A stretch of 14,182 bases of DNA from Candidatus Aminicenantota bacterium (GCA_030670375.1 DAOVBT010000014.1:1-14182), one strand, 5' to 3'. Positions 1 through 8,322 are shown, counted from the first letter of the stretch. Made by a program: numbers and translations. Notes: generated from the sequence alone by a model not told the origin.

Positions 1-1514
1 ACCAGGCTCTTCACGCCGAGTATTTGCTCCACCGGGACATCGACTATATCGTGCGAAAAGGAAAAATCAAGATTGTGGACGAGTTCACCGGACGGGTAGT
101 GGAGGACCGGCACTGGCCGGACGGGCTGCAAGCGGCTGTCGAGGCCAAGGAAAAACTGCGCCTGGGTTCGGGAGGATCGATCCTCGGGTCGATCACATTG
201 CAGCACTTTTTGGAGCTTTATCCCAAAATTTGCGGGATGACAGCCACAGCGCAGCCGGCGGGCGATGAGCTCAAACAGTTTTATGGGCTGACCGTCGTCG
301 TTGTCCCTCCCAACCGCCCCTGCATCCGCAAAGATCACCCGGACGAGATCTTCACCCATAAGGAGGCTAAAACACAGGCCCTGATCCATGAGATCAAGCG
401 CTGTCATGAAACCGAAAGGCCTGTTTTGGTCGGGACAGCCACCGTGGAAGAATCGGAAGAACTGGCTGCAGCACTCAAAAATGCAGGCATCTCCTGCCAT
501 GTACTCAATGCCAAAAACGACGAACGGGAAGCACAAATCATAGCCCAGGCAGGGAGCCCCGGTGCCGTGACCATCTCCACAAACATGGCCGGTCGGGGAA
601 CGGATATAAAACTGGGAGGCGACCAAGAACAGCAACGGGACAAAGTCGTGAGTCTGGGTGGTCTGTACGTTATCGGAACCAACAGGCATGAGAGCCTCCG
701 GGTCGATCAACAGCTACGTGGACGGGCGGGCCGGCAGGGAGACCCGGGGTCATCGCGGTTTTTCACGAGCCTTGAAGACAACCTGATCGAACGATATAAC
801 ATCCGGAACCTTCTTCCAAAAAAATACCGCTCTTTGAAACAGGATGAGCCGGTAGGCAATCTTTTGGTGCAGAAAGAAATAGCCCGAGGACAGCGCATCA
901 TAGAGGGCCAGAACTTCGAAATCCGGAAGACGCTCTGGAAATATTCGATCCTTGTCGAAAAGCAGAGAGAAATGACACAACGCAGGCGCCAAGAAATACT
1001 TCGGGATGGATCGAATCTGGGCTTTCTGGAGGATGCAGAATCCGAGCTTTATTCCAAATTGGAGTCTCTGATGGGAGAGAACAGGATGCAAAAAATCGAA
1101 CAGCCGATCACCCTCTACGCCATCGACAAGTGCTGGACCGAACACCTCGCCAAAATCGCCGATATACGGGAAGGCATCCACCTGACAAGCGTAGCCGGGC
1201 AGTCTCCGATCCGGGAATTTCACAAGATCGTGGACCAGGAATTTCAACAGTTGGAACACAAAATCGATGACACGATCCTTCAAACGTTCAAGTCCCTCCC
1301 TGTCACAGAGAAAGACATCGATCTGGACGAAGAAGGGATCCGGGGCCCCTCCTCCACCTGGACGTATGTGATCACGGATAACCAATTCGGGCTCTGGGTG
1401 GGGATGCTCCAGGGGAGTAACATCGGGGCAACCTCTGTAGCCGCTGCTGTATACGGCCCTCTGTACATCCTGCTGGGCTTGATCCAACGATTCTACAAAA
1501 AACCGAAAAAATAA
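1..1514 (+). CDS. secA: SecA-family preprotein translocase ATPase, variant, 5'-truncated by window edge
   Basis: Motor ATPase that pushes preproteins through SecYEG at the inner membrane. The reading frame is open from base 3, so the start codon, Walker A region and most of the preprotein-crosslinking domain lie outside the window. Seen here: the DYIV...VDEFTGRVVEDRHW stretch (about 42-118), GMTATA (canonical SecA has GMTGTA), the NBD2 motif TNMAGRGTDIKLGG at about 579-620, and QLRGRAGRQGDPGSSRFF at about 711-764. The helical scaffold follows, with CWTEHLAKIADIREGIHL at about 1131-1184. Compared with E. coli SecA as I recall it, the segment between RRQEIL and the WTEHL helix is roughly 70 residues shorter, so the helical wing domain is reduced. 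The usual C-terminal Cys/His zinc-binding tail is absent. Instead the protein ends in a glycine/alanine-rich hydrophobic stretch (about 1386-1487) and a basic tail ending YKKPKK. The family is certain. Whether this is an accessory SecA2-like paralogue or the housekeeping copy is not; the short wing and odd tail favour a paralogue. Confidence 0.93.
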   Translation, partial: QALHAEYLLHRDIDYIVRKGKIKIVDEFTGRVVEDRHWPDGLQAAVEAKEKLRLGSGGSILGSITLQHFLELYPKICGMTATAQPAGDELKQFYGLTVVVVPPNRPCIRKDHPDEIFTHKEAKTQALIHEIKRCHETERPVLVGTATVEESEELAAALKNAGISCHVLNAKNDEREAQIIAQAGSPGAVTISTNMAGRGTDIKLGGDQEQQRDKVVSLGGLYVIGTNRHESLRVDQQLRGRAGRQGDPGSSRFFTSLEDNLIERYNIRNLLPKKYRSLKQDEPVGNLLVQKEIARGQRIIEGQNFEIRKTLWKYSILVEKQREMTQRRRQEILRDGSNLGFLEDAESELYSKLESLMGENRMQKIEQPITLYAIDKCWTEHLAKIADIREGIHLTSVAGQSPIREFHKIVDQEFQQLEHKIDDTILQTFKSLPVTEKDIDLDEEGIRGPSSTWTYVITDNQFGLWVGMLQGSNIGATSVAAAVYGPLYILLGLIQRFYKKPKK

Positions 1515-1519
1515 ACTTG

Positions 1520-2977
1520 TTAAATGGCTTCGTTGATGAGATCGATGTCCTTGAACTTGCAAAAATACTGGAGTTCTTTGGTGATGTCACCATAGACCGT
1601 CTGGCGGTGGAGCCCGTGGGACCAGTTCCGCCATAGTTTCGAGAGATCGCCGTCTACCTTGACGGCAATTTTGGTGCGGCATCCCCGGTCATGTTCAAGC
1701 TCGACGAGTGTTTCGGCAATTTCCCCAGTGAAGTAATGGATGAGGTCTTCCCCCATCAGAAGTGCCTGGGTGACGCGCTGTCCTTCCCGCATTTTGACCT
1801 GGGGGACCACCCCTTCCTGACGCTCCATGATCGTGCGCAGCTTGTAAGAATGAGCGGATTTGTCTGGGCCGTCCATTTTTGGTGTTCCCAAACAGTGGGC
1901 CAGAATGATGTATCTCTTCCCCTCATCCACGGTGGGATCACTGATGAATCCGGGCCTCCCCGTCAAACCCTGGAACAGGACGTGGGTCATGGCCGACCGT
2001 AGGTCCGACTCGCAGATTCCGCCCAGGCCCATGTTGTTCAGGCGTCCGAAACCGACACAGGGATAGGCAGGAAGCTTGATGGTCTTGTCCCACATCGTGC
2101 CATAACAGTCCACGGTCAAAACCGTTGCCTCTTCCTCATCCAGCAGTCTCTCGAAAGCCAGGGCCAGCTTGCAGGAATTAAATATTTCCTTCTTCGACGG
2201 TTCCACGATCTTTTCGGCTCCTTTGATCCAGCGTATGGTCTCGGCCTGGGCCTCCACATCGTTGACGGCATCATAAGTCTTGAGCACACGATCGAGCTCG
2301 ATCCGCTTGATCTTTGTCCCGAATTTTGCCTTCATTTTCCCGGCATAGTCTGAAAAATCGCGGGTCGTGAGGTTGAGGATCTTGGCTTCTCTCAAGTGAT
2401 GGATGGCACGAAAAGGCCGGATGGCCCATTCGAGCCGGCTGTAATCCGAAGTCAGTAAACACTCCATTTTGGTACCCTTCTCCTGTTGGAGAAGATTGCC
2501 GTATCCGACCCATTCATGCCCGGAATAGGGAGCGGCAAACACCACGGTGGGTTTACCCTGTTCGAGGATGGCATCCAAGATGCGGCCGATCCAGATGGTC
2601 AGATGAATGGCCAAAATGCCATCCACATCCTTAAGATTATCCTTGAGTTTTTCCACCTGCTCGGGCGAGCTGACCAATCGGTTGACCACAAAATCCACAT
2701 CGGATAGTTCCTCCTTGAATTTTGTGAACCGGGATTCATAAAACCGGATTTCCTTTTCAAGATCGAGCGTGGGCTTGGGCCAATGGGAATCGGGAACCCC
2801 CATGTAAATCTTGGCGACCTTCACCTTTGATCCCCGGCAACCCGGGCTGACGAGTTTCGTGGACTTGGATTCCTGCTGTAGTCTCTTTCCAGAAAAAAGA
2901 CCTGGTCCGGCAAGACACAACGCGCTACCTGCTGCAGATATCTTTAAAAACTCCCGTCGGTCAAATATTTTGCTCAT
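1520..2977 (-). CDS. Tat-exported L-fucose/L-arabinose isomerase-like protein
   Basis: 485-residue protein with a twin-arginine signal: DRREFLKIS at residues 6-14, then a short hydrophobic alanine/glycine-rich segment to about residue 29, so it is probably exported folded. The body resembles the FucI/AraA sugar-isomerase fold. Residues 52-260 look like the N-terminal alpha/beta domains. Residues 285-460 carry the C-terminal features: VDCYGT (289-294), NNMGLGGICESD (314-325), GFISDPTVDE (343-352), AHCLG (360-364) and NWSHGLHRQTVYGD (451-464). E323, D347 and one of H361, H454 or H457 could be the metal-binding Glu/Asp/His set known from fucose isomerase, which is inference from position only. 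The start is supported by GAGGAG about 6 bases upstream of the ATG. The gene stands alone: a palindromic element lies upstream, and its stop is 5 bases from the convergent SecA stop. Substrate unknown; a non-catalytic or hydrolase-like role is possible because export is unusual for this family. Confidence 0.8.
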   Translation of the reverse strand: MSKIFDRREFLKISAAGSALCLAGPGLFSGKRLQQESKSTKLVSPGCRGSKVKVAKIYMGVPDSHWPKPTLDLEKEIRFYESRFTKFKEELSDVDFVVNRLVSSPEQVEKLKDNLKDVDGILAIHLTIWIGRILDAILEQGKPTVVFAAPYSGHEWVGYGNLLQQEKGTKMECLLTSDYSRLEWAIRPFRAIHHLREAKILNLTTRDFSDYAGKMKAKFGTKIKRIELDRVLKTYDAVNDVEAQAETIRWIKGAEKIVEPSKKEIFNSCKLALAFERLLDEEEATVLTVDCYGTMWDKTIKLPAYPCVGFGRLNNMGLGGICESDLRSAMTHVLFQGLTGRPGFISDPTVDEGKRYIILAHCLGTPKMDGPDKSAHSYKLRTIMERQEGVVPQVKMREGQRVTQALLMGEDLIHYFTGEIAETLVELEHDRGCRTKIAVKVDGDLSKLWRNWSHGLHRQTVYGDITKELQYFCKFKDIDLINEAI

Positions 2978-2997
2978 CCTCTTCTCCTCATTTTTAT

Positions 2998-3245
2998 TTA
3001 ACCTGGATTATTCACGAGCCAAGCTTGCTGCAGATGCGAGGCGTGAACCATGCAGCTGTGGTAGTCCACCGCAAATGGGTCACAACAAAGCAGATGCAAT
3101 AAGATCGGTTCGCCCGAAAGGTAAAAAATGCCGATTGATTTAAAAAAATTCTTCTTGAAAAGTTTTATCAGCAATGTCAGGATAAGTTCCTGATATTGCT
3201 GAAGTAAAAAAGGCATCGGCATTTTTTATGAATAGTTCAGGCTAA
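2998..3245. repeat. MITE-like nested palindromic element with imperfect terminal inverted repeats
   Basis: This 248-base stretch fills almost all of the intergenic gap between the isomerase-like gene and the permease and has no credible coding sequence. Its ends are inverted copies matching at 14 of 17 positions: 2998-3014 and 3229-3245, core CCTG..TATTCA / TGAATA..CAGG. Inside are TTCACG/CGTGAA (3011-3016 with 3042-3047), GTGG-tagt-CCAC (3058-3069), a perfect 13-base inverted repeat (3123-3135 with 3215-3227, AAAAAATGCCGAT) and, nested in that, a 13-base stem with one mismatch around a 5-base loop (3170-3200). No transposase is present and no clear target-site duplication could be fixed. The most likely identity is a non-autonomous mobile repeat. 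A structured RNA or bidirectional terminator role is an alternative for the 3123-3227 part. Confidence 0.65.
3123..3227. repeat. Nested inverted repeat within the element; possible bidirectional terminator
   Basis: Outer arms AAAAAATGCCGAT (3123-3135) and ATCGGCATTTTTT (3215-3227) are perfect reverse complements of 13 bases. Between them, AGCAATGTCAGGA (3170-3182) pairs with TCCTGATATTGCT (3188-3200), one mismatch, loop TAAGT, and can extend by two more pairs. The outer arm ends in T6 on either strand, so a transcript from either direction would carry a long stem followed by U residues. That could stop transcription from the permease operon (minus strand) or anything arriving on the plus strand. 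The terminator role is inferred; the inverted repeats are seen directly. Confidence 0.6.
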
Positions 3246-3322
3246 TAAGTTGACAGAGCATCAGGCTTATTTCTATCATGATTGTGTTTCCCTTTCAATG
3301 GGCGAACAAAAGGACTTCTGTA

Positions 3323-4669
3323 CTACTTTACGGTTTTTCCGACCTTCGCCGCGCCCCTCACCCAAAGGAAGTAACAGGGAATACCAAAAAGGATCGTCAA
3401 CAAAGCAGCGGAGGATTCCATCGGCCTGTTCACATAATTAAAAACCATCAACACAAGGCTGGTTATAAGAAAAAACAGCGGAACAAAAGGATATCCCCAC
3501 ATCTTAACAGCCGAATCTTCTCCCACTTTTCTTTTGCGTGCAAGGAATACACCAACAACAGCCAGCCAGAGAAAGATATTCAGGGCAAAGGCAATGTAGA
3601 TGATCAACTGTTCGAAAGACCCGATGATAACCATCACTACGGCAATCGCACCTTGAATGATGATCGATTTTCCCGGGACTTTGTAACGGGCGTGCACGTC
3701 GGCGGCAAATGGAAAAAATAACCGGTCTTTGGCCATAGCATAGTAAACTCGAGGGCCGATCATGATGAATGCGCTCAAACAGGAGAGCAGGCCGACTCCC
3801 ACCAATAGACTCACCACATTTCCCATCCCTTCTCCGAAGGCTTGAACAGACGCTGTCTCTACCACAGGGATAATCCCCTTTAAATCGGAATAGGGAACCA
3901 TCCGAAAGATGAAAAGATTGAGGGCCAAATACAGCACGATCACGATGGATGTCCCGGCAATCAACGAAACAGGAATGGTCTTTTTAGGACGTCTGATCTC
4001 GCCTGCGATGTAGGCGCTGGCATTCCAGCCGCTGTAGGCAAACATGACCAGCATCATAGCTGTCCCGATAGCCATGACACCGGAAGTCTCTCCTCCCAAT
4101 GAAAGTTTGGGTCCGCTCCCGTTTCCGAAGATCATCCCCACGGATGCCAACCCGGCAACAATCAAAATCTTCAAGACCGTTAGAACATTCTGGACTCTCG
4201 AGCCCAATCGAAGGCCAAAATAATGCAGGGATGTGAAAAGTAATATGATGACTACGGCTATACCCTTGTTAAAAAAAACAAGTTGAGTGGGATTGAGATG
4301 AAGCAGTTGGGAATCCAATCCTGCATGGATGTATTCGGAAAAACCCATGGCGGCAGCTGCGATCGGGGCTGAAAAGCCAACGATCAAACTGGTCCAACCT
4401 GCCAGAAATCCCAGGGCCGGGTGATAAAGCTTTTTCAAGTAAACATATTCCCCTCCGACCTCTGGCATCCGAGTGGCCAGTTCTGCATAACAAAGGGCCC
4501 CTGCGAGCGCTATCAATCCTCCGAACAACCAGCAGAGAAGCACCCATCCTGGGCTGGGAAGATTGGCAGCGAGAAGACCGGACATGGTAAAAATCCCTGT
4601 GCCCACCATATTTGCCACAACTATGGCCGTGGCTGAAAATGTGCCCAATCTTCTTTCCAGTTCTTCCAT
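3323..4669 (-). CDS. APC-superfamily amino acid permease (LAT/SteT-like)
   Basis: 448-residue polytopic inner-membrane protein, close to the usual 12-helix length of amino acid-polyamine-organocation transporters. The hallmark substrate-binding motif of helix 1, NMVGTGIF, is at residues 20-27. The helix 2 to 3 signature CYAELATRMPEVGGEYVYL at 60-78 is typical of LAT/exchanger-type members. A long series of hydrophobic segments follows to about residue 440. It probably moves an amino acid or amine by proton symport or exchange; the substrate cannot be read from sequence. The ATG lies 11 bases after the stop of the upstream MBL gene with only a weak ribosome site, so translation is probably coupled and it is the last gene of the minus-strand run. 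Downstream, bases 3246-3322 hold nothing recognisable, then the palindromic element. Confidence 0.92.
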   Translation of the reverse strand: MEELERRLGTFSATAIVVANMVGTGIFTMSGLLAANLPSPGWVLLCWLFGGLIALAGALCYAELATRMPEVGGEYVYLKKLYHPALGFLAGWTSLIVGFSAPIAAAAMGFSEYIHAGLDSQLLHLNPTQLVFFNKGIAVVIILLFTSLHYFGLRLGSRVQNVLTVLKILIVAGLASVGMIFGNGSGPKLSLGGETSGVMAIGTAMMLVMFAYSGWNASAYIAGEIRRPKKTIPVSLIAGTSIVIVLYLALNLFIFRMVPYSDLKGIIPVVETASVQAFGEGMGNVVSLLVGVGLLSCLSAFIMIGPRVYYAMAKDRLFFPFAADVHARYKVPGKSIIIQGAIAVVMVIIGSFEQLIIYIAFALNIFLWLAVVGVFLARKRKVGEDSAVKMWGYPFVPLFFLITSLVLMVFNYVNRPMESSAALLTILFGIPCYFLWVRGAAKVGKTVK

Positions 4670-4680
4670 GATCTATTCTT

Positions 4681-5532
4681 TTATTTAATTATTCCCTGCT
4701 GATAAAAAAACCTGTCGCCTCGTTTCTCCGCACAATAGACTTTGGTTTCGGCTCCCTTTTGCAAAGCTTCCTGGGCAAACTTCTTGTAAAAACGTTCCCC
4801 TCCACCCTGGTGCATCGGGAAAGTGACTTTAGGCCCTAACTTTTCGATCGTGTACAAATCCCCGTTGTTGACCTCTCCGCCTGTGCGGCTGCCGAATTGG
4901 GAGATGAATGCCAGATCGATCTGTTGTTCCTGTTTGGCCAGGTAGTCGATGTTTGCCTTAAACAAGGGATTGAGCTCTTCTCCCGTGCAGCCATGATCGC
5001 CGGAGTGAAAAATCACCAGACCATCCCCCTTCACCAAAAAGGCTCCCTCAGGAATTCCATCGAATTCATGGTTTATGTTGAAGACCTCAAATCCATCTAT
5101 CGTTCTTTTCGTCTTTGGCTCGGTGAGATAATGATATTGGGGATTCTTGTCTGCTTCCCATCCGAAGATATATCGGATGTTTTTAACAGACTTTTCCCAT
5201 TCATATATCACGGGATCGAAATGATCCGCGTGACCGTGGGAGACGAACACAAACACGCTGCAATCTTTAATCTCGGCAGGATCGATGTAACCATCGTCAA
5301 GGGAAGGATTTTCAGGCATTTTACCCGCTCTCGATACGGAAACATAGTCAAAGATGAGCAAATGGTTTTTTGTTTTGACTGCCCATCCGGCATGCCCGAG
5401 ATACCAAATATAAGCCTCGCCCTCATTGAGATCGCTCTTCAAAACAGGGCTATCGAAATTTCCTTTCCCCTCCAGTTGAAATACGCCCAATATAAGTATG
5501 AGGATGAGGAGTTTCCCCATGATTTTTTTCAT
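4681..5532 (-). CDS. Exported MBL-fold metallohydrolase, UlaG/COG2220-like
   Basis: 283 residues with an N-terminal hydrophobic signal (MGKLLILILILGVF, residues 5-18), so periplasmic or membrane-tethered. The body is a metallo-beta-lactamase fold: strand motif YLGHAGWAV (44-52), typical of UlaG-like proteins, then SHGHADHFD (98-106). H99, H101, D103 and H104 are the expected two-metal site. Further likely ligands are D179 in HSGDHG and H241 in PMHQGGG. Such enzymes hydrolyse phosphoesters, lactones or related bonds, and several are of unknown substrate. Its ATG overlaps the stop of the upstream ankyrin-MBL gene as ATGA, which points to translational coupling in one operon. The permease follows 11 bases downstream. 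It is clearly a different subfamily from the MBL domains of its neighbours. Confidence 0.88.
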   Translation of the reverse strand: MKKIMGKLLILILILGVFQLEGKGNFDSPVLKSDLNEGEAYIWYLGHAGWAVKTKNHLLIFDYVSVSRAGKMPENPSLDDGYIDPAEIKDCSVFVFVSHGHADHFDPVIYEWEKSVKNIRYIFGWEADKNPQYHYLTEPKTKRTIDGFEVFNINHEFDGIPEGAFLVKGDGLVIFHSGDHGCTGEELNPLFKANIDYLAKQEQQIDLAFISQFGSRTGGEVNNGDLYTIEKLGPKVTFPMHQGGGERFYKKFAQEALQKGAETKVYCAEKRGDRFFYQQGIIK

Positions 5533-7052
5533 TGCTTAATCTCCAGAATCCTTCCTGTTCCCATCGGCACATAATTATCCCCGAAGGCTTTTTTGAACAA
5601 TTCAATAGGCCGCTCTCCCGTACAATGGGTGGCCCCGCATTTTTCTACACCGATTTCCTTGAAGTCTTGGATAATGGCCTCCACCTTTGCATCAGCCATA
5701 CCGCCAAGATGAAATCCGCCGAACACAAGATAAATCGGCCTGTCGAATAGTTTTTTGGCGCGCTTGAGGATATTCACGATACCCTGATGGGAACAGCCCG
5801 TGACGATGATCAATCCTTTTTTGGTGTTTATGATCAGGGACTGCTCTTTTATCTGAACGCCCATCTCCCCCGTGGAGTAAACGTTAGGGCAGATCTCGAC
5901 GGGTTCATCAACGCTTACAACTTTAGCCTTTTTCCTCTCGACACTCCGGACGATCTCATAGGCAAAAGAAACGGGCAAGTAGACGGAAACATCATGATTT
6001 CTGTCTAAAACTTTGGGAAGCCCGCCGATGTGATCATAGTGATCATGGCTGATCACGATTTGCTCCACCTTTTTCAAATCGACACCCAAATGATCGACAT
6101 TGTGGAGCAGGATATCCGGTTTGGTTCCGGTATCGAACAGGATGACCTTTTCTGTCCCTTCGATCAAACAAGAAAATCCCCAGTCCGTTTTTGTGCCTTG
6201 CTCATGGAGATAATTGTCGTAAAGAATCGTGAACTTCAGGGGCGTATCCATTCCTATCTTGCCGATTCTATCTGAAATGATTTTTAGGGATTTCATTTTT
6301 AAATCCGTCCTCCCTTTAGCTTTATTGGCCATCAAGAGATCCTCAATATCCTCGTGTTCCCTTCTCAGGGCGTTGTCGAGAGGCGTGTCCCCGTTTTCGT
6401 TTTTGGCATTTATTTGGGCATTGTTCGCGATCAAAACCTCAACGGTCGGCTTATCCCCCATCCAGGCCGCACCGTGAAGAGGGGTGTCCCCTCCACTTCC
6501 CTTCTGGTTGACATTCGCGCCTTTTGTGAGCAAAAGCTCCACGATCTCTTTTTGCCCGTGATTGGATGCCAGTTGAAGCGCAGCATCGCCCGAAGTATCC
6601 CTCATCATGAAATCAGCTCCGTTATCGATCAAAAGCGCAACGATCTCTTTTTGCCCCTGCATAGCCATATCATGAAGCGCCGTCACTCCCATCTCGTTTT
6701 TGCGATTCAGGTTGGCTCCCTTTTTGATCAGGAACTCGAGCATTTCTTTGTTCCCGCGAAAAGCAGCGATGTGAACAGGGGAGTACCCTGCATCATCCTG
6801 GGTATTCACATCGGCCCCCTCGTTGAGCAAAAGTTCGACAACTTCCCTGTGACCTCTCGAAACCGCATAAATAAGAGGCGTCAATCCCATTTCATCTTTA
6901 GCATCGGTCAAAGCAGGATTTTTGGCTATGAGTGCCTCAACTTTAGCCATGTCCCCTTCCATGGCTGCCTTGTGGATATCAGCACCCATACACGGACTGA
7001 TAAGAAAATAAAAAGTTATGAATCCCAAAAGAATCGTTTTGAAAATTTTCAC
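5529..7052 (-). CDS. Exported ankyrin-repeat / metallo-beta-lactamase fusion protein
   Basis: 507 residues. A signal peptide spans about residues 1-23 (ILLGFITFYFLISPCMGA). About seven ankyrin repeats follow at residues 24-243, each near 33 residues with the GxTPLhxAA...G...VVELLL.xGADVN pattern; the first and last are partial. A linker leads to an MBL domain at 270-507. Metal-binding motif SHDHYDHIGG is at 335-344 (H336, H338, D340, H341). TGCSHQGI (418-425, H422), GGFHLGG (445-451) and ATHCTGE (474-480, H476) match COG1237-type hydrolases, the group that includes MJ0301-like dihydropterin-ribofuranosyl-aminobenzene phosphate synthases. The start is GTG at 7052, fixed by AGGAGG 5 bases upstream and by the signal peptide directly after it. 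It lies 19 bases after the propeller gene and overlaps the next MBL gene by 4 bases. The ankyrin array probably binds a partner or a surface; the substrate is unknown. Confidence 0.9.
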   Translation of the reverse strand: MKIFKTILLGFITFYFLISPCMGADIHKAAMEGDMAKVEALIAKNPALTDAKDEMGLTPLIYAVSRGHREVVELLLNEGADVNTQDDAGYSPVHIAAFRGNKEMLEFLIKKGANLNRKNEMGVTALHDMAMQGQKEIVALLIDNGADFMMRDTSGDAALQLASNHGQKEIVELLLTKGANVNQKGSGGDTPLHGAAWMGDKPTVEVLIANNAQINAKNENGDTPLDNALRREHEDIEDLLMANKAKGRTDLKMKSLKIISDRIGKIGMDTPLKFTILYDNYLHEQGTKTDWGFSCLIEGTEKVILFDTGTKPDILLHNVDHLGVDLKKVEQIVISHDHYDHIGGLPKVLDRNHDVSVYLPVSFAYEIVRSVERKKAKVVSVDEPVEICPNVYSTGEMGVQIKEQSLIINTKKGLIIVTGCSHQGIVNILKRAKKLFDRPIYLVFGGFHLGGMADAKVEAIIQDFKEIGVEKCGATHCTGERPIELFKKAFGDNYVPMGTGRILEIKQ

Positions 7053-7071
7053 TTTTTCCTCCTAAGTTTCC

Positions 7072-8184
7072 TCACTGAGTGGACGGCAGGGAGATTTTAT
7101 ATTTTGCGAAAAAACTCTTGCCTGATCCGGTTTCCAAAAGGGCATAACAATGATTCCCCCTTATGATAACCTTTTCCACATGCGTATACAAAGGCGTTTC
7201 ATTCCCAAACTGCAAATGGGAACGATAGAGGTATTTCCCCTCGGGGGAAAAAATATCAATGGTGATTTTATCCTGCTGCCTTTCGAGGCTCTCCGTTGAA
7301 TACACAAAAATCAACCCTTTAACAACTTGGATCCGCATGAAATGGGTCAAAACATCGGGAAGAGTGGGAATGATCTTCTCAATTCGATCCTTGGGAATAG
7401 GGGTTTTTTCGAAGTGTTTTTTTTTATCTTCATCGGTTGCTCTCTTCCTTTCACGATCCAAACGGAAAGAAAACAACTTTTTCCCTGTGGCTTCTGAAAT
7501 ACGGATGGTATAGTCATCCGATCTGCCGTAATAAAATTTCTGGGAATCTTGGTCATAACCGATTTTGATCTGTGGCGTTAATCCCAGTATAACAAGGGAC
7601 ATGCCTCCTTGAGCTTGTTTTTCTCCCGATGTCATCGCTAATTCATCGAATACGGATTCTTCGCCGGTTTCAAGGTTTGTGCGAATAATTCTGTCCCTAG
7701 TTTCTGCTGTATCACTCACAATTCTTGAGTTATACAAAAATTCATTTTCGTTAACAAAGATCAAAGGAAAGCGTTCAAAAAGATTGTTCGGGATGGATTT
7801 GAGGAAAAATCCTTCTTCCGAAAAAAAGTAAAGCATATCTGGTGACCCGACGACCACTTTATCACCTGCTAGGAAACAGTTCATGTACCGGCTAACCTCA
7901 CCGGGCCCGGTCCCTTGTTTGGCAAAAGAATTGACGAGCTGACCTTCTCTGTCGAATACATAACTCACGCCTCGATCAAAGTCATGGAAATAAAGTTTTT
8001 CATCCTGAGAGGCGCGGAGCTCTGAAGGCCTTTCAAAAGGTGTTTCATTCACATTGTCGATCTCCCAAACTTTCTGAGGTCGAAAATCCCACTCTCCCTT
8101 GAGCGGCTTATCTTCATTCTTCACATCGGCGGATGCCAAAAAGCAAAAGAATCCACATACCAACACCAACCACAACTTTTTCAT
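7072..8184 (-). CDS. Exported 6-bladed beta-propeller protein
   Basis: 370 residues with a Sec-type signal peptide (residues 1-19, LWLVLVCGFFCFLASA). The mature part is rich in short beta strands. It carries the phrase common in the 6-bladed beta-propeller family (NHL-like): FDREGQLVNSFAKQGTGPGE at 77-96, with repeated [L/Y]xFxxEG[x]hhxS turns (for example FFSEEGFFLKSIP 120-132 and IFSPEGKYLYRS 311-322). No catalytic residues are evident; such propellers usually act as binding scaffolds in the periplasm or at the outer membrane. A strong ribosome site (AGGAGG, 5 bases before the ATG) supports the start. It heads the minus-strand run that continues into the ankyrin-MBL gene after 19 bases. It lacks a clear lipobox although cysteines occur in the signal segment. 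Confidence 0.8.
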   Translation of the reverse strand: MKKLWLVLVCGFFCFLASADVKNEDKPLKGEWDFRPQKVWEIDNVNETPFERPSELRASQDEKLYFHDFDRGVSYVFDREGQLVNSFAKQGTGPGEVSRYMNCFLAGDKVVVGSPDMLYFFSEEGFFLKSIPNNLFERFPLIFVNENEFLYNSRIVSDTAETRDRIIRTNLETGEESVFDELAMTSGEKQAQGGMSLVILGLTPQIKIGYDQDSQKFYYGRSDDYTIRISEATGKKLFSFRLDRERKRATDEDKKKHFEKTPIPKDRIEKIIPTLPDVLTHFMRIQVVKGLIFVYSTESLERQQDKITIDIFSPEGKYLYRSHLQFGNETPLYTHVEKVIIRGNHCYALLETGSGKSFFAKYKISLPSTQ

Positions 8185-8280
8185 TCTAACCTCCTTGTGT
8201 ATTTTAATCTTATTTCAAGTCCTTTGGTTTCAATTCTTGGATAATTTTTGAATCGATCTAGGACAAATTTTCTTGGCCAT

Positions 8281-8316
8281 CCGGAATTTTGTTTTTGTTC
8301 AAAACAGAAAATCCGG
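8281..8316 (-). terminator. Hairpin after the third MBL gene
   Basis: Bases 8281-8316 fold into a stem of about 14 pairs with two small bulges and a 5-base loop. CCGGA/TCCGG closes the base, followed by AT-rich pairs. On the minus strand it begins 6 bases after the MBL stop codon and stands between two closely spaced gene groups. No U-run follows directly on the minus strand, so it may be an imperfect terminator or an mRNA-end stabiliser rather than a strong intrinsic terminator. Confidence 0.45.
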
Positions 8317-8322
8317 ACTTTT

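Noticed and set aside
750..1562. 270-codon open frame on the minus strand across SecA
   Set aside because: It lies antisense to strongly conserved SecA motifs, has no ribosome site and its translation resembles no family.
2998..3245. Integron attC site or CRISPR repeat
   Set aside because: No RYYYAAC/GTTRRRY core pair in the right arrangement, and no regularly spaced direct repeats with spacers.
4897..5574. 225-codon open frame on the plus strand across the UlaG-like gene
   Set aside because: Antisense shadow of a gene with complete metal-binding motifs.
6354..7166. 270-codon open frame on the plus strand across the ankyrin region
   Set aside because: It is the antisense shadow of the ankyrin repeats; its apparent periodicity comes from the repeats themselves.
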